Shown one piece after another: positions 6,427-13,226 of a stretch of 18,367 nt of DNA. Numbering within the stretch: the first letter of the stretch is position 1; every line of letters begins with the position of its first letter. The stretch covers positions 1 to 18,367 of the forward strand of contig CATVTM010000041.1 in the NCBI GenBank assembly GCA_958346935.1. The letters are read 5' to 3'. A model generated the notes under the pieces. It saw only the letters and a list, made by a program, of their open reading frames with translations. It was not told the DNA's origin and made no database searches. The stretch is from an uncultured Collinsella sp. Lineage in GTDB: Bacteria > Actinomycetota > Coriobacteriia > Coriobacteriales > Coriobacteriaceae. Made by a program: the position numbers and the translations under genes.

Positions 6427-6481
<55 letters not shown>

Positions 6482-6492
6482 ATTTGAGGTGT

Positions 6493-6507
6493 GCCTTGTT
6501 TCAAGGC
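6493..6507 (-). promoter_or_regulatory. Leader hairpin of the tRNA-Phe precursor
   Basis: GCCTTG-TTT-CAAGGC forms a perfect 6-bp hairpin between the promoter and the tRNA 5' end, within the expected 5' leader removed by RNase P. Confidence 0.45.
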
Positions 6508-6513
6508 TTGATT

Positions 6514-6541
6514 AGTATAACCAAGGACGCGCTCCGGTCAA
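6514..6541 (-). promoter_or_regulatory. Promoter of tRNA-Phe
   Basis: Minus-strand -35 TTGACC (6536-6541), 16-bp spacer and -10 TATACT (6514-6519), close to the sigma-70 consensus and about 33 bp upstream of the tRNA. The stretch 6542-6616 up to the antitoxin stop shows no gene. Confidence 0.7.
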
Positions 6542-6616
6542 CCGAGAATTTGAAAAAAGTTTTTGAGCACGGCGCCAGCCACAAGGCCGGCCCTATAGAA
6601 CAGCACGTTAGAGACA

Positions 6617-6901
6617 TCAACCCACCGCAAGAAGTTTTTCGCTCAAGGCTGCACGGGCAAACTCACTTGGCGTCATTCCTTCAGCCGCCGCCCGACGACG
6701 AATCGCCTCCTTCATCCCTAGGGGAATCTTGACCGATAGCGTTGCCGTCCCTTCGCTTGAGAGCGGAGGCCGCCCGTGCACGATCCCCCCAACGGTATGC
6801 TCGCCGTCCGGAAACCCGCCATGCTCGTACGACTCGCACCACGCGTCAATCATTTCATCCGTTACAACCTGACCATTGGCAGCCGTATACGCCTTGCTCA
6901 T
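6617..6901 (-). CDS. Ribbon-helix-helix antitoxin-like protein
   Basis: A 94-residue protein, second gene of a two-gene cassette. The C-terminal part, TATLSVKIPLGMKEAIRRRAA onward to FARAALSEKL, has the strand-helix-helix pattern of CopG/Arc-type ribbon-helix-helix repressors. The N-terminal half is acidic (TDEMIDAWCESYEHG) and could bind the toxin. Two ATGs are possible (6904 and 6901); the second is better spaced from GAGGGG. Its start overlaps the stop codon of the upstream gene, as in coupled toxin-antitoxin operons. Expected role: neutralise the partner and repress the shared promoter. This is inferred from fold and layout. Confidence 0.75.
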   Translation of the reverse strand: MSKAYTAANGQVVTDEMIDAWCESYEHGGFPDGEHTVGGIVHGRPPLSSEGTATLSVKIPLGMKEAIRRRAAAEGMTPSEFARAALSEKLLAVG

Positions 6902-7164
6902 CATCGACCCCTCTGCCGAGCTTGCTCGATCTCTTGCCAGAATTTCTTCTGAACCGGAGACAGAGCATGAATAATGAGCCATCCACGAATTAGTTCGACC
7001 GCAACAAGTTCCACACTTCGACCATCTGGAAGCCATCCAATGGCAAGCCATCTCGGCGGCTCGTCCTCCGACTCGCGGCGAATGCACTCAGTAACCGCGA
7101 ACCAGGCACCAAGCACCTGCTTTTCCGTCAAGTGTTTTTTTGGCGTTGGGATGGATCTCAACAT
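6901..7164 (-). CDS. Putative toxin of a type II toxin-antitoxin pair (frame-shifted start region)
   Basis: A basic 87-residue protein with the segments ESEDEPPRWLAIGWLPDGRS and GWLIIHALSPVQKKFWQEIE. I recognise this pattern from small proteins encoded ahead of ribbon-helix-helix antitoxins in actinobacteria, but I cannot name the family or its target. The best ribosome-binding site, GGAGGGG (7176-7182), is seven bases from an ATG at 7168. That ATG reads MDVEIHPNAKK, then passes an A7 tract (7135-7141) and stops at 7088 after 26 residues. The intact frame instead starts at ATG 7164 (MLRSIPTPKK), eleven bases from the site. One fewer A would join MDVEIHPNAKK to HLTEKQVLGAW. The gene may therefore carry a slipped homopolymer. 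It overlaps the antitoxin. Confidence 0.65.
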   Translation of the reverse strand: MLRSIPTPKKHLTEKQVLGAWFAVTECIRRESEDEPPRWLAIGWLPDGRSVELVAVELIRGWLIIHALSPVQKKFWQEIEQARQRGR

Positions 7165-7193
7165 CCATGCATCTTCCCCTCCATCTTACCCAA

Positions 7194-7223
7194 TTTCGTA
7201 TGACGAAAGTCCGCTGTTGCCAA
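7194..7223 (-). promoter_or_regulatory. Promoter and operator of the toxin-antitoxin pair
   Basis: Minus-strand -35 TTGGCA (7218-7223), 17-bp spacer and -10 TACGAA (7195-7200). The perfect inverted repeat TTTCGT-ATG-ACGAAA (7194-7208) covers the -10 box, a suitable site for autorepression by the ribbon-helix-helix antitoxin. Confidence 0.55.
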
Positions 7224-7226
7224 TTC

Positions 7227-7586
7227 TTACGCCGGCACTTGTTGGAGGGCGGGAGGTATAGCGAGGATTGAAGGGCGTTCCAGTACCGCCCAAGCACCGG
7301 GACAGGAACACATGCGCCAAGGACGGACGTTTTCGTAGCACGCGAGGATGTTGCCGTTGCGGTCGATAAAGGCAATGTCGATGGGGTAGGCCATAAAGCA
7401 GGTGTGGACCGAAGAGCAGCGTGGGAACGCCATGACGAGCGGCAACCCGTTGGCGGCAATCGGAGACCGTCCCAGCATGCCGCGCAGGCGCACGGCAAAC
7501 GACTCCGCCACCACAAACTCGGCAGGCGTCCAACCCAGCCTGTTGAGCGCCCGCGCGTAGGCAATGTAGGATGAGGCCGCGGTCAC
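7227..7586 (-). CDS. DUF192 domain protein at the end of the Tad operon
   Basis: A 119-residue protein of the DUF192 family, which is of unknown function. The core pattern is seen: RLRGMLGR (34-40), CSSVHTCFMAYPIDIAFIDRNG (57-78) and a following ENVRPWR (85-91). The usual secretion signal is absent. There are five cysteines, including MCSC near residue 93. Start chosen: GTG at 7586, overlapping the stop of the TadE-like gene (GTGA). The longer open frame upstream lies inside that gene. DUF192 genes occur beside Tad pilus loci in some actinobacteria (from memory), which suggests but does not prove a link to pilus assembly. Confidence 0.8.
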   Translation of the reverse strand: MTAASSYIAYARALNRLGWTPAEFVVAESFAVRLRGMLGRSPIAANGLPLVMAFPRCSSVHTCFMAYPIDIAFIDRNGNILACYENVRPWRMCSCPGAWAVLERPSILAIPPALQQVPA

Positions 7587-8059
7587 ATGACCACCCCGGG
7601 ACGCCACGGATCGACCGTCACCGCGCGTTCGTGCGACAACTTTGCCGGTGCCCCCAGCGAAAAGCCGGCGATGCTGAGCGAGCTCGGCCACGGCTCGTAG
7701 CGCATGGTGCAGGTATAGGTCCTAAACGTACCGGAAAGCGAAAGCAGACCGCCATCCGATGTCGTCGTACCCTGCTCGCTCGAGACCTCGATCTGCAAGT
7801 CATAGCCTTCCATGGCATGTTGAATCTGAGCCTGAACGGTCGCGGAGGCATCGATGGAGCTATCATCGCCCTCCCCGCTCGGCGCCGCGGCGTGTGCCAG
7901 CACGATATCGGGTACCACGCGGTCGAAGCGCGCAACCGCGCCGGCAAAGACCATGACGTTGTACACGATAAGCGCCAGAACCAGCAGGACGGGCGTGACC
8001 ACGGCCATCTCGACCGTCGCCTGGGCGCGCTCCTCGCGTAGGCGCTTACGGATGCCCAT
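7583..8059 (-). CDS. TadE-like pseudopilin
   Basis: A 158-residue protein with a short basic leader (MGIRKRLREERA), a likely prepilin peptidase site after Ala12 with Glu at +5 (A|QATVE), and a hydrophobic helix through about residue 37. An extracytoplasmic domain follows. This is the TadE/TadF pseudopilin layout; such minor pilins are needed for Flp pilus assembly. The ATG overlaps the stop of the large TadG-like gene by one base (TAATG). One TMRYEPW segment and a C-terminal region without recognisable motifs complete it. Confidence 0.8.
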   Translation of the reverse strand: MGIRKRLREERAQATVEMAVVTPVLLVLALIVYNVMVFAGAVARFDRVVPDIVLAHAAAPSGEGDDSSIDASATVQAQIQHAMEGYDLQIEVSSEQGTTTSDGGLLSLSGTFRTYTCTMRYEPWPSSLSIAGFSLGAPAKLSHERAVTVDPWRPGVVM

Positions 8060-10224
8060 TACGACCCGCCGCCCAGGGCACCCGCCAGCGTGGCGACATC
8101 AACGGTAAGCGGGATGGAACCGCCGCCGGGCAGCGGAATCTCCGCAAGCGTGAACACCGTGCCGCTGATGGTGCGCTCGACTTGATATTCCAGCGCCTCG
8201 CAAAGCGCCTTGGGGTCGGTTACGCCCAGCGGAATACTTCGTAGCTTGTCCTGCACTTTAGAAAGACCTGTGATGTCAGACCCCGGGCTCTTGATGACGT
8301 TGGCGGTATCGGTCAGCACCGGCTTGCGCAGGCGCAAGTCGCACGGCTCCAAGCCCAGCGCCGCCACGGACGCCGAAACGGTATCGCCGAGCCACGATGC
8401 AATGGGGCCCAGCGTGCCACTGCCCCCTCCCAGGCCATCGATCATCTCATCCATAAGCTCGTCGGCCGAGCCTTGAATGTCTCCGTATCCCACAAGCAGC
8501 CGCCCCCAAACATCCATGACGCCATCGAGTACGCCGACAACGCCACCCGAACGCTCCTCCAGCGTCGAGAAAAACCGCGAGAGAACGTTGTTCTGCGCCG
8601 TCGCGTCATCGGGCGCCAGCACCGCAGCAGAGATCGCGCCGCGATCGCCAAGCCTGACTGTCGTGTTAAACGAAGAGTTGAGCTCATCGGGGCTCGAGAT
8701 GGCACCCGAAACCGCAAGGGCAACCACGCCATTGCGGCCGGGCGGGGCGATACGCGGACGCTCGCCCGAAAGCGCTTTAATGGCCTCGTCAAACGCATTG
8801 CCCACACGGTCAGCCTCGTCCTCGGTCTGGCGCATGAGCTCGAGCTCTTTGTTGCGGCATTCGACGTAGTCTTCCAGAGCGTCTTTGAATCGATCAAAGT
8901 GGTACTCGAAGCCGTTTTCGATAGAAGTCGAAGGAGCCGCAACGGCGCCGAGCGACGAAACACCAAAATGGCATCTGTTGCATTTGTCCTGCCCGTCATA
9001 AGCAGCGACCGAGGCTAGCCCGTATGGCGCCCCCTTCTTATAGTTGGGGCAGCTCGTTCCATAATGCAGATACGTTTTGCCATCGTTGGTACTAGTTGGC
9101 CACGCCGCATCGGTATAGAGTTCCGTCGCTCGCACCTCGTCAGTGTTGCGCGGCAACAACGGAATATAGGAAGTGGCCCGGTCTCCGTCTTCGGTTATAT
9201 ATGCGCGATTGACCTCTGCGCTCGCATAGGTATAGAACGCCTTGCGCGCCGCCGACTCCGCCTTCGTCTCGACGCTTGAGCCTTGAGGCGCCTCGTTTGC
9301 AAGGCGCAAGCGGTAATAGGCCTTCGCGCGATCGAGCGCCACTTGCGGCTCCCATGTGACGCTCGAGGCATAGTGCGGATTCTCAATATCCGAAAGCTTC
9401 GCCAAACTCCTCGCGCGTTCCCACATGCATGAGCAACTGCCGACCGAAGCCGGATCCGACCCGCCGCAATCCGCAAGCCAGGCGCGCTCTTTTGCTTTCG
9501 CCGTCTCCTCCGAGGCCTTCTGCAGCTCATCTGCTGCGCGTTCCAGATCTTTCGATGTGTCTTTAATGACATCGGTCGAGATCTCGGACCCCTCGAGCGC
9601 AACGAAATCCGACTCGGACGTCCTGGGCACGGCAAGCGCCGTACCGGTATAGGTCGCACCCTCGGTATCCTGCGCCGACACGGCCTGCGTAGCTCGCGCG
9701 GCAACCAGATACGGTAGAGCCGTCTCGATTTTCTGCAGGCCCTTGGAGGCGCTTTTGGCAAACTTATTGCGCGTTTTAATGATCTCGATCCCCGTGTCGA
9801 CCATATCGCCCGCGGCAAGCTCGGCACCCGGAATAAGGATGGCGACCAAGCCGGTGCCGATCGTGGCAAACCCCGCCAGACCCAAACTCAAAATGCTCGC
9901 ATCCACCACTGTCGCAGCCGTATGGTAGGACGCCACCACATTGGCGCCTGCCAGCGCGCCGCTATCGGCAGCCACCTGGGTGTCCCCCGCGCGCGACATG
10001 CTCCATATCGCCGCCGTCGACGAAAACAGCAACGTGAGCACCACCAAGATGACCACCGCAGAGGAGAGCGTGGTATAGGCACCGTCTTCGATAAACAGGT
10101 CGATCCCGGCTCGACCCATAAAGCCGCCTCGCTTGCAGCGAGCACGCGGTCGGCAACGACCCGCAAGCCCCCTCGTCACCTTCAACAGGCAGCGCTTAAT
10201 CCCATGCAGCAATCCATGAATCAT
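8059..10224 (-). CDS. Large TadG-like pilus-assembly membrane protein
   Basis: A 721-residue protein. A basic N-terminal tail precedes a transmembrane helix (about 52-74), then the TadG-type segment RAGDTQVAADSGALAGANVV (78-97) and a second hydrophobic stretch (about 111-133). The remainder is presumably outside the membrane. It includes a Lys/Glu-rich likely coiled coil (DLERAADELQKASEETAKAK) and two cysteine clusters (CGGS...CSC and CNRCHFG), which could form disulfides or bind metal. Family members are poorly characterised Tad components thought to anchor or organise the pilus at the envelope. ATG at 10224 has GGAGGGAG upstream and overlaps the preceding gene by 29 bases; a longer frame to 10326 lies within that gene. 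Assignment rests on the N-terminal segment and location. Confidence 0.7.
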   Translation of the reverse strand: MIHGLLHGIKRCLLKVTRGLAGRCRPRARCKRGGFMGRAGIDLFIEDGAYTTLSSAVVILVVLTLLFSSTAAIWSMSRAGDTQVAADSGALAGANVVASYHTAATVVDASILSLGLAGFATIGTGLVAILIPGAELAAGDMVDTGIEIIKTRNKFAKSASKGLQKIETALPYLVAARATQAVSAQDTEGATYTGTALAVPRTSESDFVALEGSEISTDVIKDTSKDLERAADELQKASEETAKAKERAWLADCGGSDPASVGSCSCMWERARSLAKLSDIENPHYASSVTWEPQVALDRAKAYYRLRLANEAPQGSSVETKAESAARKAFYTYASAEVNRAYITEDGDRATSYIPLLPRNTDEVRATELYTDAAWPTSTNDGKTYLHYGTSCPNYKKGAPYGLASVAAYDGQDKCNRCHFGVSSLGAVAAPSTSIENGFEYHFDRFKDALEDYVECRNKELELMRQTEDEADRVGNAFDEAIKALSGERPRIAPPGRNGVVALAVSGAISSPDELNSSFNTTVRLGDRGAISAAVLAPDDATAQNNVLSRFFSTLEERSGGVVGVLDGVMDVWGRLLVGYGDIQGSADELMDEMIDGLGGGSGTLGPIASWLGDTVSASVAALGLEPCDLRLRKPVLTDTANVIKSPGSDITGLSKVQDKLRSIPLGVTDPKALCEALEYQVERTISGTVFTLAEIPLPGGGSIPLTVDVATLAGALGGGS

Positions 10225-10696
10225 AATCTCCCTCCAGCCACTCGGGACGCGATCGATACGAGACGTCGACCTTAAGCTCGACATAGCCGTTTTGGCCTGC
10301 GCTACCCATAGCCTGCGCAAACGCACCGATCACGGGCAGCGGTTTAACCTCGCCGGTAACGGAAACAGACGAGACGCCGCCCGCATCGGCCCGACCAAGC
10401 TCGATATCCCACGACAGGGGCCCGCCGGCATGGAAAATCGAAACGTCGGGAACCGCGGCAAGACGGCGGCGGGCAAACTCCTTAATATCCTCGTCATCCC
10501 CCACCGTCGTCGTGGTCATGAGCCGCGCGGTCTCGGCGGCGGCAGACTCCATGACCGCGCGTGTATAGAGCAGGCACACCGGCTGCAGCGCCAACAGGAC
10601 GAGCGTCAGAAACGTCGGCAGTAGGAATGCCGCCTCGACCGTAGACTGAGCCCGGTCCTCGCGCGCAACATCAATACAGCACGATGTCCTTAGCAC
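10196..10696 (-). CDS. TadE-like pseudopilin
   Basis: A 166-residue protein if the GTG at 10696 is the start. The N-terminus has a probable prepilin peptidase site A|QSTVE (after Ala16, Glu at +5), a hydrophobic helix with LLP (typical of TadE), then RAVMESAAAETARLMTT, a frequent TadE feature. The C-terminal domain is mixed alpha/beta. No ATG fits: the open frame continues to 10951 through the upstream gene, and the ribosome-binding site for this GTG is weak, so translation may depend on coupling with the upstream gene, which it overlaps by 26 bases. It is one of four pilin-like genes in the operon. Confidence 0.78.
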   Translation of the reverse strand: MLRTSCCIDVAREDRAQSTVEAAFLLPTFLTLVLLALQPVCLLYTRAVMESAAAETARLMTTTTVGDDEDIKEFARRRLAAVPDVSIFHAGGPLSWDIELGRADAGGVSSVSVTGEVKPLPVIGAFAQAMGSAGQNGYVELKVDVSYRSRPEWLEGDYDSWIAAWD

Positions 10697-10889
10697 CCGC
10701 AGCAGCGTCGACAACCGATGTCGAGGTGACGCCGTGAGATGCCGTCCGCTCGACCAGCGCCGCCAAGCGCCCATCGGCACCGGCACGCCAAAGCCCTGCG
10801 ATCGCCAGCACGATGGAAAGCAGTGCCACCGTGACGATGGCGTATTCGACCGTTGCCTGGGCAGATTCCTCGCACAGGACATAATGCAT
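10671..10889 (-). CDS. Small Flp/TadE-like pilin protein
   Basis: A 72-residue protein. It has a ten-residue leader, a probable cleavage site A|QATVEYA (Glu at +5), a hydrophobic helix to about residue 33, and a short variable tail. Its size and EY motif are like Flp pilins; the rest resembles a minor pilin. ATG at 10889 is preceded by AAGGAGGGG, which lies inside the end of the upstream gene one base away. It could be a minor pilin co-assembled with the major Flp. Confidence 0.75.
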   Translation of the reverse strand: MHYVLCEESAQATVEYAIVTVALLSIVLAIAGLWRAGADGRLAALVERTASHGVTSTSVVDAAAGAKDIVLY

Positions 10890-10890
10890 T

Positions 10891-11454
10891 TCACGACCCC
10901 TCCTTTGAGTTCGTTGTCTGCGGGGTCAGGCGGACCACGCGCAGGCAACACGAAGTATCACCAGCATCCGCGGCAATCGTCACCATATCGACCCAGCCGC
11001 GTCCGTCACGCACGATGGCGCCCCACACGTTGCCCTTGATGTCGAGATAGCCGCTCAGAGCAAGTTGCGCCGTGGGCACCTCGCGATAGGCACGCAGCAT
11101 ATCCGCCGCCGCCTCGGTCATCGGTCGGCACTCGGACCATGCGAGACGAACAGCGACGGCATTGTTTGCAGATGAACCCGTTGCAGCGTCCGCTCGCTCG
11201 TCGAGTGCTTGCAAGAACGTTTGCGCCGTGACGGCGGCATTCGCATCGGCCGCGTCTCGCGCATCGTCTTTTTGAGACGCCGCAGCCGAACCCGAGCCCG
11301 CATCCGCGGCAACCCCTAAACGTTGTTGCCGTGCTGCGTTAAGCCCCCAAACCGCCACTGCCACCGCCACGACCGCACAGGCGAGCACCAGCAACGCGCC
11401 GACGGGACGGGCGCCCTCTACAGGCTGTTGATGCCCTCGCTGATAGCGCTCCAT
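10891..11454 (-). CDS. Membrane-anchored protein of unknown function in the Tad operon
   Basis: A 187-residue protein I do not recognise. A short cytoplasmic tail precedes one strongly hydrophobic helix (about residues 18-41: GALLVLACAVVAVAVAVWGL), then an Ala/Asp-rich region (about 45-95) and a compact C-terminal domain with GYLDIKGNVWGAIVRDGRG. The layout suggests an envelope protein with its C-terminal domain outside. ATG at 11454 would overlap flp by 37 bases, with a weak AAGG site. A TTG or GTG start just before the hydrophobic helix is possible. Its position between flp and the pseudopilins suggests a role in pilus assembly. Confidence 0.65.
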   Translation of the reverse strand: MERYQRGHQQPVEGARPVGALLVLACAVVAVAVAVWGLNAARQQRLGVAADAGSGSAAASQKDDARDAADANAAVTAQTFLQALDERADAATGSSANNAVAVRLAWSECRPMTEAAADMLRAYREVPTAQLALSGYLDIKGNVWGAIVRDGRGWVDMVTIAADAGDTSCCLRVVRLTPQTTNSKEGS

Positions 11455-11651
11455 AGATCTTGGACCTTGCCCTTAAATGCGACGATGGCAATGATGGCGA
11501 TCACCACGAGCACACCGACCAGGATGGCGTACTCGGTGGTGCCCTGCGCGCTCTCCTCCCGCAGCAGCTCCTCGGCACGCTGGCGAGCGTGAATTGACTG
11601 GCAAAACGCCCAACTCCAGACCTTGCCAGCAACGTCAGTCATCGTATTCAT
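11418..11651 (-). CDS. flp: Flp family type IVb pilin (major subunit)
   Basis: A 77-residue Flp pilin, the subunit polymerised by the Tad machinery into adhesive fibres. After a 35-residue leader the motif SA|QGTTEYA gives the prepilin cleavage site, with Glu40 at +5 and Tyr41, as in Flp pilins, followed by a very hydrophobic helix (43-58) and a short amphipathic tail. The -1 residue is Ala rather than the usual Gly. ATG at 11651 has GGGAGG upstream. It sits right after tadC, ten bases away. The leader is longer than in most Flp pilins. Confidence 0.87.
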   Translation of the reverse strand: MNTMTDVAGKVWSWAFCQSIHARQRAEELLREESAQGTTEYAILVGVLVVIAIIAIVAFKGKVQDLWSAISEGINSL

Positions 11652-11661
11652 GTATTCCTCC

Positions 11662-12303
11662 CTACATCATCCCGCCTGCTCCCAGCAGCGGGCCCAATAT
11701 GGACAGAAGCAACGCCGGCAAGATGAGCGTGCCGGTGGGAATCAGCAGCTTGACCGGCGCGCGCTCGATCTCGCGCTCGACCGCGGCGCGATGAGCCGCA
11801 CGGATCTCGCGACTTTGAGCGGCCAGCGTCTCGGCAAGTGGGGCACCCAGGGCGAGCGCCTGCCCCACCGTGATGGCAAAGGTCTCGAGCGCTCGCACGT
11901 CCAGGTCGCGCGCGGCGGCCAACAACTCGTCCTCACGCGTGCCCACGCCCACCTGCCACGCCATGCAGGCGCGCTCAAGGCGAAGAGCCAGCACTGACCG
12001 GCGGTTGGCGCAGAAAATCTCAAGCGCCGCATCAAACGAAAGACCGGCCGAAAGACCCAAGCGCACAACATCGATCATCTCGGACACTTCGCCGAGCGAC
12101 ACTCGCGCCGGGCCGCCCGCTCCAACCGCGCCCTTCACTCGCGCGGTCAGAGCATCGACCACCGAGCGACCCGCGGCAGCGACCAGCACCGCCTCGCGCT
12201 TGCAGGCCCCTGCGATCTTGCGTGCATCCGCCCGATCCAAACCCGTCGCGACAAATACACTCAGGGCGCACAGGCAAGCCGCAACTGCAACCGGGGCGCT
12301 CAT
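11662..12303 (-). CDS. tadC: TadC-like pilus-assembly inner-membrane protein (T2SSF)
   Basis: A 213-residue protein of the GspF/TadC type, part of the membrane platform for the TadA motor. It begins with a hydrophobic segment (residues 4-20), has a helical T2SSF domain (EMIDVVRLGLSAGLSFDAALE...), and ends with hydrophobic segments (KLLIPTGTLILPALLLSILG). The start ATG overlaps the tadB stop (ATGA), which rules out the longer frame to 12441. It is shorter than many TadC proteins. tadB-tadC pairs are standard in Tad loci. Confidence 0.86.
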   Translation of the reverse strand: MSAPVAVAACLCALSVFVATGLDRADARKIAGACKREAVLVAAAGRSVVDALTARVKGAVGAGGPARVSLGEVSEMIDVVRLGLSAGLSFDAALEIFCANRRSVLALRLERACMAWQVGVGTREDELLAAARDLDVRALETFAITVGQALALGAPLAETLAAQSREIRAAHRAAVEREIERAPVKLLIPTGTLILPALLLSILGPLLGAGGMM

Positions 12304-13226
12304 AGCTCCACCCGCATAATGCGCCGGATAACCACCAGGGCAACGGCGTTGAGGGCAAGACCCAGCACCACAGCGCCCGCGCCGGCAGGCGTCGCAAGAC
12401 CGCGACGAAAATCTGCCGAAAGCAGCGCCAACACCGCGCACATGCCCGCCGGCATCGCCGCGACCATATGCGCAGACATGCGAGCCTGCGACGTCTTAAC
12501 ATCCAGGCGGCGCTTGAGCTCAATGCGCTCCCCCACCATGCTCGACGCCTCGGACAGTAAGTCGGCAAGCGGAGCGCCGGTGCGCTGAGACACCTTAAGC
12601 GCCAAGGTCACAAGCGAAAGACCGGGGGCGTCGATACGCACGAGCAAGTCATCGAGCGCGTCGGTCGCCGAGATGCCGCAATCGATCGCCGCCGCCACCC
12701 GCAAAAACTCGGTATGCACTGGCTCTTGCGCATGAGCGCCCACAAAGCGCATGCCCTGGGCCAGCGAATGTCCCGAGGCAAGCGACATGGAAAGTGCGGT
12801 AAACGCCTCGGGCATTGCCTCTTCTGCATCGTGTTGCTCGCGCCGGCTCTCAAAGCCATCCCGAGCGGCACCAACGGCAAACGGAGCAACAAGTCCCAAG
12901 GCAAATCCGAGGGGCGATAACGACACCATCGTTAGTAAAACGCAGCAGACACCGCTCGATAGCAGCAGAAACGCCAAACGTCCCGGAGCATCTTCGATCA
13001 CGAGGCCAAGGCGATGCGCCGGAGCCAGCGATGCCCACGAACGGGCGATCTTTTTCAGCAGATCGTTTTCCACCAGCTCACGCGGCAGCTTCTCTGCCAT
13101 CGTCTCGAGCGCCTGACGTGCCAGCTCCGCCGGCGGTACCTGCGGCACACGAGGTTCCGCCCCGCACGCCGTCGCGACAGAAAGCCCTGCCAAGCCCCCT
13201 ACGACGAGGGGCACAGTGATCTCCAT
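12300..13226 (-). CDS. tadB: TadB-like pilus-assembly inner-membrane protein (T2SSF)
   Basis: A 308-residue protein with an N-terminal hydrophobic segment, a central pair of hydrophobic segments (near residues 85-118: LAFLLLSSGVCCVLLTMVSLSPL...), a T2SSF domain with EEAMPEAFTALSMSLASGHSL and QRTGAPLADLL, and C-terminal hydrophobic helices. This is the TadB fold that forms the inner-membrane platform with TadC. ATG at 13226 has AGGAGGTGG upstream and overlaps tadA by 28 bases. The 3' end overlaps tadC by four bases. Confidence 0.9.
   Translation of the reverse strand: MEITVPLVVGGLAGLSVATACGAEPRVPQVPPAELARQALETMAEKLPRELVENDLLKKIARSWASLAPAHRLGLVIEDAPGRLAFLLLSSGVCCVLLTMVSLSPLGFALGLVAPFAVGAARDGFESRREQHDAEEAMPEAFTALSMSLASGHSLAQGMRFVGAHAQEPVHTEFLRVAAAIDCGISATDALDDLLVRIDAPGLSLVTLALKVSQRTGAPLADLLSEASSMVGERIELKRRLDVKTSQARMSAHMVAAMPAGMCAVLALLSADFRRGLATPAGAGAVVLGLALNAVALVVIRRIMRVEL

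Noticed and set aside
6550..6600. Terminator for the antitoxin gene in the GGCGCC/GGCCGG-rich stretch
   Set aside because: The stem has mismatches and the T-run lies well away from it, so it is not convincing.
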